From Pseudoalteromonas sp. 0303 (GTDB lineage: Bacteria > Pseudomonadota > Gammaproteobacteria > Enterobacterales > Alteromonadaceae): DNA of 64,000 bases. The stretch covers positions 1 through 64,000 of the forward strand of contig NZ_JABVXF010000014.1 in NCBI RefSeq assembly GCF_013349995.1, read 5' to 3'. Below the pieces are notes generated by a model, which was not told the origin of the DNA, ran no database searches, and saw only the letters and a list, made by a program, of their open reading frames with translations. Made by a program: the position numbers and the translations under genes. Within the stretch, counting starts at the first letter, position 1. Every line of letters starts with the position of its first letter. Shown in pieces: positions 41,269-50,523 of the stretch.

Positions 41269-41817
41269 ATGTCTGAACAAGTGACTCATTCAAAAATAAA
41301 GAAAGTACCAACCAAACTAGAGCAAGTTGTGGAGAGTTTTATCTTTCGCTCGCGTTGGTTATTAGCACCATTCTTTATTGGCTTATTAGTCGCTGTGGTA
41401 TTACTGCTGCTAAAGTTCTTTAAATATTTATACAGTATGGCCTTAAATACGTTCACTGCGTCAAACCAAGAGCTTTTGGTAGGTATTTTGACTTTAGTTG
41501 ACACTGCGCTACTAGCAGGGCTTTTGCTTATCATCATTTTCAGTGGCTACGAAAATTTTGTGTCAAAGTTGAATATAGACAACCATGAAGACAGGCCTGT
41601 GTGGATGGGTAAAGTTGGTTTCTCGGGTCTGAAGATGAAACTGATAAGCGCTATTGTCGCTATATCGGCTGTGGAGCTTTTAAAAGTCTTTATTAGCTCG
41701 AACAACCATTCAACAGATGAGCTACTCTGGAAGGTGTTAATTCATGTCACGTTTGTGGTGTCGGGGGTGTTGTTTGCGCTCACAGATTACATTAATAGTA
41801 AAACCATGAACCACTAA
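41269..41817 (+). CDS. yqhA: YqhA/UPF0114 family inner-membrane protein
   Basis: A 182-residue protein with four hydrophobic segments (about 28-52, 68-92, 121-138, 152-172). The N-terminal ESFIFRSRWLLAPFFIGL and the central DTALLAGLLLIIIFSGYENFVSKL match the TIGR00645/YqhA family. Function of the family is not established. It is a single-gene unit between the small secreted protein gene and the starch region. Confidence 0.87.
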   Translation: MSEQVTHSKIKKVPTKLEQVVESFIFRSRWLLAPFFIGLLVAVVLLLLKFFKYLYSMALNTFTASNQELLVGILTLVDTALLAGLLLIIIFSGYENFVSKLNIDNHEDRPVWMGKVGFSGLKMKLISAIVAISAVELLKVFISSNNHSTDELLWKVLIHVTFVVSGVLFALTDYINSKTMNH

Positions 41818-41837
41818 TCCCACGAATAGTAATAAAA

Positions 41838-41865
41838 AAGCCCTGCAATTGCAGGGCTTGGTTTT
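41838..41865. terminator. Terminator between yqhA and the alpha-glucosidase gene
   Basis: AAGCCCTGCAATTGCAGGGCTT perfect palindrome region with an A-run before and a T-run just after. Confidence 0.82.
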
Positions 41866-41878
41866 TAACAACTGATTA

Positions 41879-43504
41879 TTAATTCAGGGTTGCGTAAAAG
41901 CAACCGAACCCGGGCAGAGTGACTGTATTATTGTTTAATTCAGCTGTGTGATGAGAGATCTCAGTATGCTGTGAAGACACAGTATCAGAGATTGTGAGTT
42001 CACTACTTTGTGCGCCTAAGTTGAATGCACAAAGCATTTTAGTGTCGTTAAGCGTTCTATAAAAAGCAAGCACTGGCTCTTGCGTTTCGATAAATTCAAT
42101 ATCGCCTTCTAACAATACGTTCTTATCTTTACGCCATGCCATAAATTCACGATACGCATTCAAAATTGAATCTTTATCTTGATCTTGCGTATTTACGGCG
42201 ACTGATTTGTGCGCATCGCCCACAGGTAGCCAAGGTTTTACTGTTGAGAAACCTGCTTGCTCAGCATCTGCTGCATCCCATGGCATTGGTGTACGACACC
42301 CGTCACGGCCTTTAAAGTTTGGCCAAAATGTAATGCCATATGGGTCTTGTAAGTCTTCAAATGCAACTTCAGCTTCACCTAAACCAAGTTCTTCACCTTG
42401 GTACATACAAACGCTACCACGTAATGAAGCAAGTAGGGCTGTTAGCATCTTACATTGCTGAGGCTCAATTTTTTCACCTTGACTCCAACGGCTAGCAACA
42501 CGTTCTACGTCGTGGTTGCTAAATGCCCAACATGGCCAACCTTCAGTCATGCGCTGCTCTAAAGTGCTTACTGTGGTACGAATATATTCCGCGCTATAGT
42601 CGTTAGTAAGTAGCTCAAAGCTATAGCCCATGTGAAGTTTGTCACCACCTGATGTGTATTCAGCCATGGTTGCGAGTGAATCTTCAGATGAGATTTCTCC
42701 TAATGCAACTGTGCCAGGGTACTTGTTTAGTAGGGCACGAATGTCCTGCATAAAACTAAGGTTTTCAGGTTGCGTATTATTGTAGTAGTGATACTGGAAA
42801 GCGTAAGGGTTGTCTTCGCTAAAGCCTCGACCTTGACGTTTCTCTGGTGGCTTAGCCGGATTATCACGTAATTGAGCATCGTGATAGCAAAAGTTGATTG
42901 CATCTAAACGGAAGCCATCAACGCCTTTCTTAAGCCAAAACTCAACATTATCTAATACTGCTTTACGAACTTCAGGGTTATGAAAGTTTAAATCTGGCTG
43001 CTCAGCAAAGAAGTTATGTAAGTAATATTGACCACGACGCGGTTCCCATTGCCATGCAGGGCCACCAAAAATTGATAACCAGTTATTTGGTTGTGTGCCA
43101 TCAGGCTTTGCATCAGCCCACACGTACCAATCTGATTTGTCGTTAGTTTTATCTTCACGGCTATCAAGAAACCATTGATGTTGATCTGAGGTATGGCTCA
43201 ATACCTGATCAATAATGATCTTAATATCACGTTGGTGTGCTTGCGCAATGAGTTCATCAAAATCGTCAAGGTTACCAAACAATGGGTCGATATCACGATA
43301 GTCACTGATGTCATAACCAAAGTCTTTCATTGGTGATTTAAAGAAAGGCGAAACCCAAATAGCATCAACACCTAGGCTTTTAATATAATCAATACGATCA
43401 ATGATACCTTTGATATCACCAATGCCATCGCCATTGGTGTCTTGGAAACTGCGCGGGTAAACTTGATAAATAACCGCACCTTTATACCACTGCTTTTGAG
43501 CCAT
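41879..43504 (-). CDS. Cytoplasmic alpha-glucosidase, GH13 (oligo-1,6-glucosidase-like)
   Basis: Hydrolyses maltose or short malto-oligosaccharides to glucose in the cytoplasm, as there is no signal peptide. It has 541 residues from MAQKQWYKGAV, chosen for GGAG 6 nt upstream; the open frame begins 15 codons earlier. Catalytic set: nucleophile D201 (DGFRLDAINF), acid/base E270 (ALGEISSED), transition-state stabiliser D332 (FSNHDVERV); region I reads DQVLSHTSDQH. It resembles GH13 subfamily 23 enzymes of marine bacteria. It is divergent from the TonB receptor, with a perfect TGCATACGTATGCA operator 112 bp upstream. Confidence 0.92.
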   Translation of the reverse strand: MAQKQWYKGAVIYQVYPRSFQDTNGDGIGDIKGIIDRIDYIKSLGVDAIWVSPFFKSPMKDFGYDISDYRDIDPLFGNLDDFDELIAQAHQRDIKIIIDQVLSHTSDQHQWFLDSREDKTNDKSDWYVWADAKPDGTQPNNWLSIFGGPAWQWEPRRGQYYLHNFFAEQPDLNFHNPEVRKAVLDNVEFWLKKGVDGFRLDAINFCYHDAQLRDNPAKPPEKRQGRGFSEDNPYAFQYHYYNNTQPENLSFMQDIRALLNKYPGTVALGEISSEDSLATMAEYTSGGDKLHMGYSFELLTNDYSAEYIRTTVSTLEQRMTEGWPCWAFSNHDVERVASRWSQGEKIEPQQCKMLTALLASLRGSVCMYQGEELGLGEAEVAFEDLQDPYGITFWPNFKGRDGCRTPMPWDAADAEQAGFSTVKPWLPVGDAHKSVAVNTQDQDKDSILNAYREFMAWRKDKNVLLEGDIEFIETQEPVLAFYRTLNDTKMLCAFNLGAQSSELTISDTVSSQHTEISHHTAELNNNTVTLPGFGCFYATLN

Positions 43505-43615
43505 GTTTTTCTCCATCGTGACACTCAGTGTATGTAAACTGTTAGGCAACCGTTAATGCAATATGTTGCCGGAATGTCAAAAGCATACGTGAAGGGTGAG
43601 ATACTGTAAAAACTC

Positions 43616-43629
43616 TGCATACGTATGCA
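43616..43629. promoter_or_regulatory. LacI-type operator, site A (alpha-glucosidase side)
   Basis: TGCATACGTATGCA is a perfect 14-bp palindrome with the central CG typical of LacI-family operators. It recurs with one or two changes at three other places in the window. Confidence 0.75.
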
Positions 43630-43749
43630 CGCCAAATTCATCTTTGTTCTCAGTAAAATTTATTAACTTGATTTAAAAGTAAACAACTCGAATTTCTATC
43701 AATAAAATTTACCAATTAGGTTTGCTGGGTTTTAATTATGATCGCGAAC

Positions 43750-43826
43750 GCCAGCTTGGTGCATAATATAGCTGGCTTACACCATAATGGTGCAGGGGCT
43801 ATATTGGTAAGACCAATTATCATTGG
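43750..43826. repeat. Cluster of four adjacent or overlapping inverted repeats
   Basis: GCCAGC (43750-43755)/GCTGGC (43771-43776); ACCAT-A-ATGGT (43781-43791); ATTGGT-AAG-ACCAAT (43803-43817); CCAAT-TATC-ATTGG (43813-43826). The last two share an arm and are mutually exclusive. Confidence 0.6.
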
Positions 43827-44041
43827 TATAGACTAGTACCTTTAATAATTGCGTTAAGTCACCATTTAAGCGAGATAAATGGCTTAGTACCTATTTGTGT
43901 AACCAAATTAGGGGCGAAAATATAGCGAAAATGTTTCAATACTATTAAATCACACAATAAAATTGATAAATCACTTATATTCATATGGTTACAATTCTAT
44001 TTTGTAAAAATGTTGTTAATGTTCGTGGTGGTGGACTACGC

Positions 44042-44055
44042 TGAATACGTATGCA
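44042..44055. promoter_or_regulatory. LacI-type operator, site B (TonB receptor side)
   Basis: TGAATACGTATGCA lies 133 bp before the receptor ATG, one base away from a perfect palindrome and identical to site C at 50448. Confidence 0.75.
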
Positions 44056-44187
44056 TAAATTTGTTAAGAAAATAATCAGAGCGTTAATATTCAATTCGAC
44101 AACAAAATCAGTCAGCGAATTACAGCTATTATGTTAATGAATAACTGCAACACGTTGGCATTACAATTTGGGTAATGGGAAAACATC

Positions 44188-46977
44188 ATGTCTATGTTCA
44201 AACCAAGTATATTAACTCTGGCTTTAACAGCCGCAGGTTTAAATAGCTTTGTAGCTTATGCTGCAGAAGAAGACCAAAAAGCAAAAAACGATAACGTTGA
44301 AGTTATCGAAGTAAAAGGTTTTCGTGGCAGTGTTGTAGAATCTATTAATACTAAACGCTTCACTCCTGAAGTTGTTGAGTCAATCTCAGCAGAAGATATC
44401 GGTAAATTACCTGACTCATCAATCGCAGAATCAATCGCGCGCCTTCCTGGTTTAACAGCACAACGTCTAGACGGTCGAGCTAGCCGTGTAAGTGTTCGTG
44501 GTTTCAGTGAAAACGAAAGTGCAACAACATTCAACGGTCGTGAGCAAGTTTCAATCGGCGACAACCGTGGCGTTGAATTTGACCTTTACCCATCAGAAAT
44601 TATGAGTGGCGTAACGGTATATAAAACTCCAAGCGCAGGCATTGATGCTGAAGGTATCGCTGGCGTTATCGACATGCAAACTGTTAAACCTTTAAGTAAA
44701 GGTGAGCAAGTTATCATGTTCAACGGCCAATACGAGCAAACGGGTTTTGACAAATTAAACCCAGACGGTGACGATAAAGGTTTCCGTGGTACGGTATCTT
44801 ACATTGACCAATTTGCAGATGACACAATCGGTGTTGCATTTGCTTACAACACGATGAGCTCTCCAAACCAAGAAAAACGTTGGAACTCTTGGGGTTACCC
44901 TGAATTTACAGGTGAAGATGGTAATACGTATTCAATTTTAGGTGGTGCTAAGCCATTCGTACGTTCATCGACTCTTGAACGTGATACAGCCATGCTTGTT
45001 ATTGAAGCTGCGCCGACTGATCGCCTAAACATGACATTTGATGCTTTATATGTAGATTTCTCTGATGAGAAAATTTTACGTGGTATTGAAGTGCCATTTG
45101 CATGGGGCCAAGGTTCAATTGACCCAAGTTCAGCTGTTGTTGACGCAGATTCTGGTTTCATCACAAGCGCAGTAACTGAAGGCCAACGTGTAGTTGTTCG
45201 TAATGACTACGAAGAGCGTAACGCAGAACTAACTCAGTTTGGTTTTAATGCAAAATACGACATCAGCGATGATTGGTCAGTAGAATTTGACGTAAGCCGC
45301 TCTGAAGTTGAGCGTCAAATCTGGAGTATCGAAAGCTACTCAGGTACAGGTCGTGGTGATGCAAATGGTGTTGCTGATACGATTGGTTATGAGTTTGACG
45401 GTGGTAACACTGGCGCACAATTCAGCCATAACCTTGATTACAGCGATTATGACTTAATTCAACTTGGTGGCCCATTATCTTGGGGTGCAAGTGCTGCACT
45501 TAACGATAAGTACGGTCTAACTGATACTGCTTATCAAAATACTGCGCAAGATGGTTTCATCAATGCGCCAGAAATCAATGATGAACTAAGCACATTGAAG
45601 CTTGCGGCTAGCAAAGTACTTGATAACGCTTACATCAGCCGTGTGTCATTTGGTATGTCATACCGTGACCGTGAAAAGAGCAAAGTGTCTGAAGGTTACT
45701 TCATGACACTAAAAGACTTCTCTTTATCAAACCCGGGTATGCTATCTATCCCAGAGCAATACCGTTTAGGCACAGCTAGCCTTGATTTTATTGGTATGGG
45801 CAACATGGTTGCTTATGATACCAACGGTTTAGTGAATGATGGTTACTATAGCCTTCTTCAAGAAAGCTTAACTGATTCAAAACACAAGACACAGTCTTGG
45901 ACAGTACAAGAAGAAGTGACAGCGTTTTTCGCTCAAGCTGACATTAATGCAGAGCTGGGCTCTATCCCTGTAACAGGTAACGTTGGTGTGCGTTATGTGA
46001 AAACTGAACAGTCTTCACAAGGCTTCGCGGCTAATACTGTGGATGGTTTAGTTGTTGTATCTCCAACAGATGTAAGCCATGACTACAGCCACTTCTTGCC
46101 AAGCATCAACTTATCGTTTGCAATAGATGAAGAGCAAACTGTACGTTTTGGTGCGGCAAAAACGATTTCTCGTGCTCGCTTAGACGAAATGAACTCATCA
46201 GTTAATGCTTCTTACAATCAACAACCAGATGAAAACGGTAACTACTGGAGCGTATCAGGTGGTAACCCAGAGCTTGAGCCAAAAGAAGCAACTGGTTTTG
46301 ATTTAAGCTATGAAAACTACTTCCATGAAGAAGGTTACTTCGCTGCAGCTGTATTCTATAAAGATATCACTCAGTGGATTTTTGACGGTACTTATGAAAT
46401 CGACATGAGCGGTGTAGCTGACCCGTCTACTGGTGAAATCCCTGAAACTTCAACAGGTACAGGTTCAGGTAAAGTGAACGGTGGTTCTGGTGACCTATGG
46501 GGTTACGAGCTTTCATTAACTCTACCATTCACTATGTTCAGCGAGTCACTTGATGGTTTTGGTTTAATCGCAAGCCATACAGGTGTTGAGCAAGACTTAA
46601 CTGACCAAAATGGTAACGATTATGAGCTACCTGGTCTATCTGACCAAATCGATAGCTTAACAGTTTACTTTGAGCGTAACGGTTTCCAAGCGCGTACTAG
46701 CATGCGTAAGCGTAGCGACTTTAAAGGTGACGTATACGGTTTAGGTTTTGCGACTACACAAGTTGACATTAAAGGCGAAACAATTTGGGATGCTCAAGTT
46801 GGTTATGACTTTAGCGAAGGCGGTGTAGAGAGCCTTGACGGTTTATCTGTAACATTCCAAGTACAGAACATCACAGAAGAGCCGTTCACGTCACTACAAG
46901 GTGATAACTCACTTCAAGTACGTGACTACCAAGACTACGGTCGTACATTCCTGTTAGGCTTCAGCTACAAGCTGTAA
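44188..46977 (+). CDS. TonB-dependent outer-membrane receptor for malto-oligosaccharides
   Basis: Outer-membrane transporter of 929 residues, energised by TonB. Signal peptide with cleavage near AYA-AE (about 26), a TonB-box-like VEVIEVKGFRG, plug domain with IGKLPDSSIAESIARLPGL (72-90) and VRGFSENESATTFNGRE, then a 22-strand barrel ending in the aromatic-rich LLGFSYKL. The sequence type is that of the large sugar receptors of Alteromonadales, Caulobacter and Xanthomonas. Substrate is inferred from the amylases, glucoamylase and alpha-glucosidase around it. Operator B upstream and a hairpin downstream suggest regulated, partly terminated expression. Confidence 0.93.
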   Translation: MSMFKPSILTLALTAAGLNSFVAYAAEEDQKAKNDNVEVIEVKGFRGSVVESINTKRFTPEVVESISAEDIGKLPDSSIAESIARLPGLTAQRLDGRASRVSVRGFSENESATTFNGREQVSIGDNRGVEFDLYPSEIMSGVTVYKTPSAGIDAEGIAGVIDMQTVKPLSKGEQVIMFNGQYEQTGFDKLNPDGDDKGFRGTVSYIDQFADDTIGVAFAYNTMSSPNQEKRWNSWGYPEFTGEDGNTYSILGGAKPFVRSSTLERDTAMLVIEAAPTDRLNMTFDALYVDFSDEKILRGIEVPFAWGQGSIDPSSAVVDADSGFITSAVTEGQRVVVRNDYEERNAELTQFGFNAKYDISDDWSVEFDVSRSEVERQIWSIESYSGTGRGDANGVADTIGYEFDGGNTGAQFSHNLDYSDYDLIQLGGPLSWGASAALNDKYGLTDTAYQNTAQDGFINAPEINDELSTLKLAASKVLDNAYISRVSFGMSYRDREKSKVSEGYFMTLKDFSLSNPGMLSIPEQYRLGTASLDFIGMGNMVAYDTNGLVNDGYYSLLQESLTDSKHKTQSWTVQEEVTAFFAQADINAELGSIPVTGNVGVRYVKTEQSSQGFAANTVDGLVVVSPTDVSHDYSHFLPSINLSFAIDEEQTVRFGAAKTISRARLDEMNSSVNASYNQQPDENGNYWSVSGGNPELEPKEATGFDLSYENYFHEEGYFAAAVFYKDITQWIFDGTYEIDMSGVADPSTGEIPETSTGTGSGKVNGGSGDLWGYELSLTLPFTMFSESLDGFGLIASHTGVEQDLTDQNGNDYELPGLSDQIDSLTVYFERNGFQARTSMRKRSDFKGDVYGLGFATTQVDIKGETIWDAQVGYDFSEGGVESLDGLSVTFQVQNITEEPFTSLQGDNSLQVRDYQDYGRTFLLGFSYKL

Positions 46978-47002
46978 TTAGCTAAAATAGTGATAGAAAA
47001 TT

Positions 47003-47035
47003 GCCCTTGTGATTTGTTTTACAAGGGCTTTTTTA
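47003..47035 (+). terminator. Intra-operon terminator after the TonB receptor
   Basis: GCCCTTGT/ACAAGGGC with a 10-nt loop and T6. It probably lets the receptor be made in excess over the downstream genes, if read-through occurs. Confidence 0.82.
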
Positions 47036-47082
47036 TATCAGTGAGCTACACTCAATGAATTGAAATTGGCGTTAGGTGTACT

Positions 47083-48579
47083 ATGGAAACAAAAAAAATA
47101 ACCAAGGTCGTGATTGCCGGTGGTGGTACTGCAGGTTGGATAACCGCTGCATTACTTAATAAAGTGCTGGGCAAAGTAATTGATATCACGCTGGTAGAGT
47201 CAGCAGAGATTGGCACTGTTGGTGTAGGCGAAGCAAGCATCCCACCTATTTTGCATCTAAATGGTGCGCTAGGCATTTCTGAAAAAGAATTTATTAAGGC
47301 TACTGGTGCCACGATAAAGCTTGGTATTGAGTTTGAAAATTGGCGCAGCCAAGACCACAGCTATATGCATGCCTTTGGTGAGATAGGTAAAGATTTTCCG
47401 TTTTGTGAGTTTTATCATTTTTGGCTAAAAGCAAATCAAGCTAATAATGCGTCTGATTTTTGGGATTTTTCACTTAATTATCAAGCTGCAAAAGCGCATA
47501 AATTTGCTCACCTCAAACACATTCCTAACACTCAATTGGCGGGCTTACATTATGCCTACCATTTTGATGCCACTCGATATGGCGAATTCTTAAAGGAATT
47601 AGCGCAATCACGAGGCGTAAAACGCATTGAAGGCAAAATTGAATCGGTTAACCAATGCCATGAAAGCGGGTATATTCGCTCTTTGCTACTTAAAAGTGGC
47701 GAGCAAATAGACGGCGACTTATTTATTGATTGCACCGGTTTACGTGCTTTATTAATAGAACAAACTCTTAATACCGGCTTTGAAGATTGGTCACATTGGT
47801 TACCATGTGATAGTGCGATTGCGGTGCAAAGTGAATCAGCTTCTGATGCAATTCCTTATACACGTTCAATTGCAAGAGACTCGGGTTGGCAGTGGCAAAT
47901 TCCATTACAGCACCGTGTAGGCAACGGACTTGTGTATTCTTCTCGTTTCTTATCAGATGAAGCGGCAAAGCAACAGCTCTTAGAAAACCTACCTGCTAAA
48001 CCTCTGACAGAACCCCGCGTTATTAAGTTTAAAACAGGTCGTCGCTTAAAACAGTGGCATAAAAATGTAGTATCAGTTGGCTTATCAAGCGGATTTTTAG
48101 AGCCATTAGAATCGACCAGTATTCATTTAATTCAAAGTGCAGCTATTCGTTTAATTAAGTTTTTTCCTCATCAAGGTATTAAACAAAGCCTTGTGGATGA
48201 ATTTAATCAACAAAGTAAAACAGAATTTGAGCGAATTCGTGACTTTATTATTCTTCATTACAAGATTACTGAGCGTGATGACAGTGCGTTTTGGCGTTTT
48301 TGTAAAGGCATGGATATTCCAAGCAGTCTTAAAAAGAAAATTGAGCTATTTAAAACCAGTGGCAAACTCATTAGAGAAGACGATGAGCTATTCGCCGAAG
48401 TTGCGTGGCAGCAAGTGATGATAGGGCAAGGGCTAATTGCAGAGGATCACCATCCATTAACTGATGCGTTATCAGATGAGCAATTAAATGAGTTATTTAG
48501 CAATTTAAAAACCTTGATTAACAGCACTGTCGAGCAGCTGCCGAGCCACAGTCAATTCTTAGAAAAAGTACAAAATTAA
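47083..48579 (+). CDS. FAD-dependent tryptophan halogenase-family protein
   Basis: 498-residue flavin-dependent halogenase homologue. Seen: FAD motif GGGTAGW at 13-19, catalytic Lys K79 (ATIKLGIEF), the halogenase signature GWQWQIP at 268-274, and Glu in PLESTSIHL (E343, equivalent to E346 of PrnA). All key residues of tryptophan halogenases are therefore present. Genes of this family commonly sit next to TonB-dependent sugar receptors in Alteromonadales and Caulobacterales, where their substrate is unknown. No flavin reductase gene is nearby. The stop is 2 bp from the next gene's ATG, so translation is coupled to the GH13 enzyme. Confidence 0.9.
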   Translation: METKKITKVVIAGGGTAGWITAALLNKVLGKVIDITLVESAEIGTVGVGEASIPPILHLNGALGISEKEFIKATGATIKLGIEFENWRSQDHSYMHAFGEIGKDFPFCEFYHFWLKANQANNASDFWDFSLNYQAAKAHKFAHLKHIPNTQLAGLHYAYHFDATRYGEFLKELAQSRGVKRIEGKIESVNQCHESGYIRSLLLKSGEQIDGDLFIDCTGLRALLIEQTLNTGFEDWSHWLPCDSAIAVQSESASDAIPYTRSIARDSGWQWQIPLQHRVGNGLVYSSRFLSDEAAKQQLLENLPAKPLTEPRVIKFKTGRRLKQWHKNVVSVGLSSGFLEPLESTSIHLIQSAAIRLIKFFPHQGIKQSLVDEFNQQSKTEFERIRDFIILHYKITERDDSAFWRFCKGMDIPSSLKKKIELFKTSGKLIREDDELFAEVAWQQVMIGQGLIAEDHHPLTDALSDEQLNELFSNLKTLINSTVEQLPSHSQFLEKVQN

Positions 48580-48581
48580 TT

Positions 48582-50432
48582 ATGAGAAAAACACAATCAT
48601 TTTTAGCGCTAACGACCGCATTTACACTTTTTAACTCAACAGCAAGTTTTGCTATTACTGCGTCACCAGAAAACTGGTGGGTAGGGATGCAAAATGATTC
48701 ATTACAAGTCATGCTTTACGATAACAATATTGCTAACAAAACGTGGCAAATGAAGCCTTACAAAGGCGTTGAGTTTAAAGGGGTGACAACAACAAATAAC
48801 CCTAATTACGCGTTTTTAGATTTAACCATTAGCGATAATGCAAAGGCGGGTACACTGACTTTTAAAGCTAAAGATGGCACAGAATTTACTTACCCATTAA
48901 ATACCCGTGATAAGCAAAGTGCCAATCGTCATGGCTTTACAAATAAAGATACACTTTATTTAATCAATCCTGATCGCTTTGTAAATGGTGACCCAAACAA
49001 TGACACCGTTGCTGGTATGAAGGAGGCTGCAAACCCAAGTTTTAAAGGAGGTCGACATGGTGGTGATATTCAAGGTGTTATCAATAGCCTAGATTATCTT
49101 GAGGACCTCGGTGTGACTCAACTTTGGTTAACACCAGTGCTTGAAAATGACATGCCAAGTTATTCTTATCATGGTTATGCTATTACTGATTTTTACAAAG
49201 TTGATCCGCGTATGGGCAGTAATTCGCTTTATAAAACCTTATCTGCAGAAGCGAAAGAGCATGGTATCGGCTTAGTGATGGACATGGTACTTAACCACTT
49301 TGGTTCATCACATCAGTGGATGGCTGATATGCCTACTGCTGATTGGGTTAACTTTGATGGCAAGTTTGAAAACGGTAAAAATTCAACCAGTCACGCCAGA
49401 CAAACAATCCAAGACCCTCACGCAAGCCAATACGACAAACGTCAATTTAACGATGGTTGGTTTGTTGAGTCTATGCCTGATCTAAATCAGCGCCAGCCGT
49501 TACTATCAACGTATTTGATTCAAAATGCCATTTGGTGGATTGAATACGCCAACTTAAGCGGCATTCGTGTTGATACCTATTCATACTCAGATAAAGCATT
49601 TTTAGCCGATTGGACTAAAGCGATTATGACCGAGTATCCAAACTTTAATATTGTTGGCGAAGAGTGGACAACCAACCCGGCTATTGCATCTTATTGGCAG
49701 CGCGGCAAAGTCAATAAAGATGGTTATACCTCTGATTTACCAAGTGTGATGGACTTTTCATTACAAGAAGCCTTAATCCAAGCACTTAACGAAGAAGAAA
49801 GCTGGAATACAGGTTGGGTAAAAGTATATCAATCGCTGGCTAATGACTTTTTATATGCTGATATAGATAACATTTTAGTGTTTGCAGATAACCATGACAT
49901 GAGCCGTGTTTACACTGAGCTGGGTCAAGACCTCGCAAAAACTAAATTAGCCATGACGCTGCTGTTAACAACTCGTGGTATTCCACAAATTTACTACGGC
50001 ACTGAGCTGCTGCTCGATAACACGCCAAGCAATGACCACGGTGATATTCGTATTGACTTCCCTGGTGGGTTTAAAGGTCAAAAAGCGAATGCCTTCACAG
50101 GTAAGGGGCTTTCAGCTGATCAGCAAGAGATGTTAGCTAGCATGAAAAAACTGCTTAAGCTGCGTCAAGAAAAACCAGCGTTAAGCGAAGGTCGTTTAAT
50201 GCATTTTTCACCCAAGCAAGGCGTTTACAGCTATGTGAGGGACCACAATGGCCAAACTGTATTGGTTGTTCTTAACAAAAACCAACAAGCCATTGATTGG
50301 GATTTAAACTACATGCAAGAAGTGCTGAAAGGCAATAATAAAGGAAGCGATTTAATCAGTGAAAAACGCGTTGATCTTGCAGCGCCAATCCGCTTAAAAG
50401 CTATGCAAGCACGCTTAATCGAGCTTGAATAA
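48582..50432 (+). CDS. Periplasmic GH13 enzyme, cyclomaltodextrinase/neopullulanase-like
   Basis: 616 residues with a signal peptide (cleavage near SFA-IT, residue 24). N-terminal beta-domain (about 28-115) with ENWWVGMQNDSLQVMLY resembles the cyclomaltodextrinase N-domain, followed by the (beta/alpha)8 barrel. Catalytic residues: D331 (GIRVDTYSY), E360 (VGEEWTTN), and Asp in FADNHDMSRV. A small C-terminal beta-domain ends the protein. The architecture is that of Bacteroides SusA and related cyclomaltodextrinases, so it likely opens cyclodextrins or degrades maltodextrins and pullulan after import by the receptor. It is coupled to the halogenase-like gene. Confidence 0.9.
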   Translation: MRKTQSFLALTTAFTLFNSTASFAITASPENWWVGMQNDSLQVMLYDNNIANKTWQMKPYKGVEFKGVTTTNNPNYAFLDLTISDNAKAGTLTFKAKDGTEFTYPLNTRDKQSANRHGFTNKDTLYLINPDRFVNGDPNNDTVAGMKEAANPSFKGGRHGGDIQGVINSLDYLEDLGVTQLWLTPVLENDMPSYSYHGYAITDFYKVDPRMGSNSLYKTLSAEAKEHGIGLVMDMVLNHFGSSHQWMADMPTADWVNFDGKFENGKNSTSHARQTIQDPHASQYDKRQFNDGWFVESMPDLNQRQPLLSTYLIQNAIWWIEYANLSGIRVDTYSYSDKAFLADWTKAIMTEYPNFNIVGEEWTTNPAIASYWQRGKVNKDGYTSDLPSVMDFSLQEALIQALNEEESWNTGWVKVYQSLANDFLYADIDNILVFADNHDMSRVYTELGQDLAKTKLAMTLLLTTRGIPQIYYGTELLLDNTPSNDHGDIRIDFPGGFKGQKANAFTGKGLSADQQEMLASMKKLLKLRQEKPALSEGRLMHFSPKQGVYSYVRDHNGQTVLVVLNKNQQAIDWDLNYMQEVLKGNNKGSDLISEKRVDLAAPIRLKAMQARLIELE

Positions 50433-50447
50433 TTGCAACTAATAGGC

Positions 50448-50461
50448 TGAATACGTATGCA
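50448..50461. promoter_or_regulatory. LacI-type operator, site C
   Basis: TGAATACGTATGCA, identical to site B, lies 63 bp before the ATG of the GH13 lipoprotein gene. A half site CGTATGCA follows at 50471-50478. This implies a second regulated promoter inside the gene cluster. Confidence 0.75.
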
Positions 50462-50523
50462 TTTACTGTCCGTATGCAGCCCTTAACATTAGTATGAACT
50501 GATATTTACAGAAAAATGAAGTA

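Larger units (their letters stand above)
43505..44187. other. 683-bp regulatory region between alpha-glucosidase and TonB receptor genes
   Basis: No gene is seen. It holds two palindromic LacI-type operators (43616-43629 and 44042-44055), a half operator GCATACGT (43583-43590) next to a -35-like TTGACA for the minus-strand gene (43575-43580), and a cluster of four overlapping dyads at 43750-43826. Very long for a divergent promoter region, so extra regulation or a small RNA is possible. Confidence 0.6.

Noticed and set aside
47003..47035. Using the hairpin after the TonB receptor gene as proof that the halogenase-like gene is a separate unit
   Set aside because: Only 105 bp separates the genes and no clear promoter is visible between them; partial termination within one transcript is equally likely.
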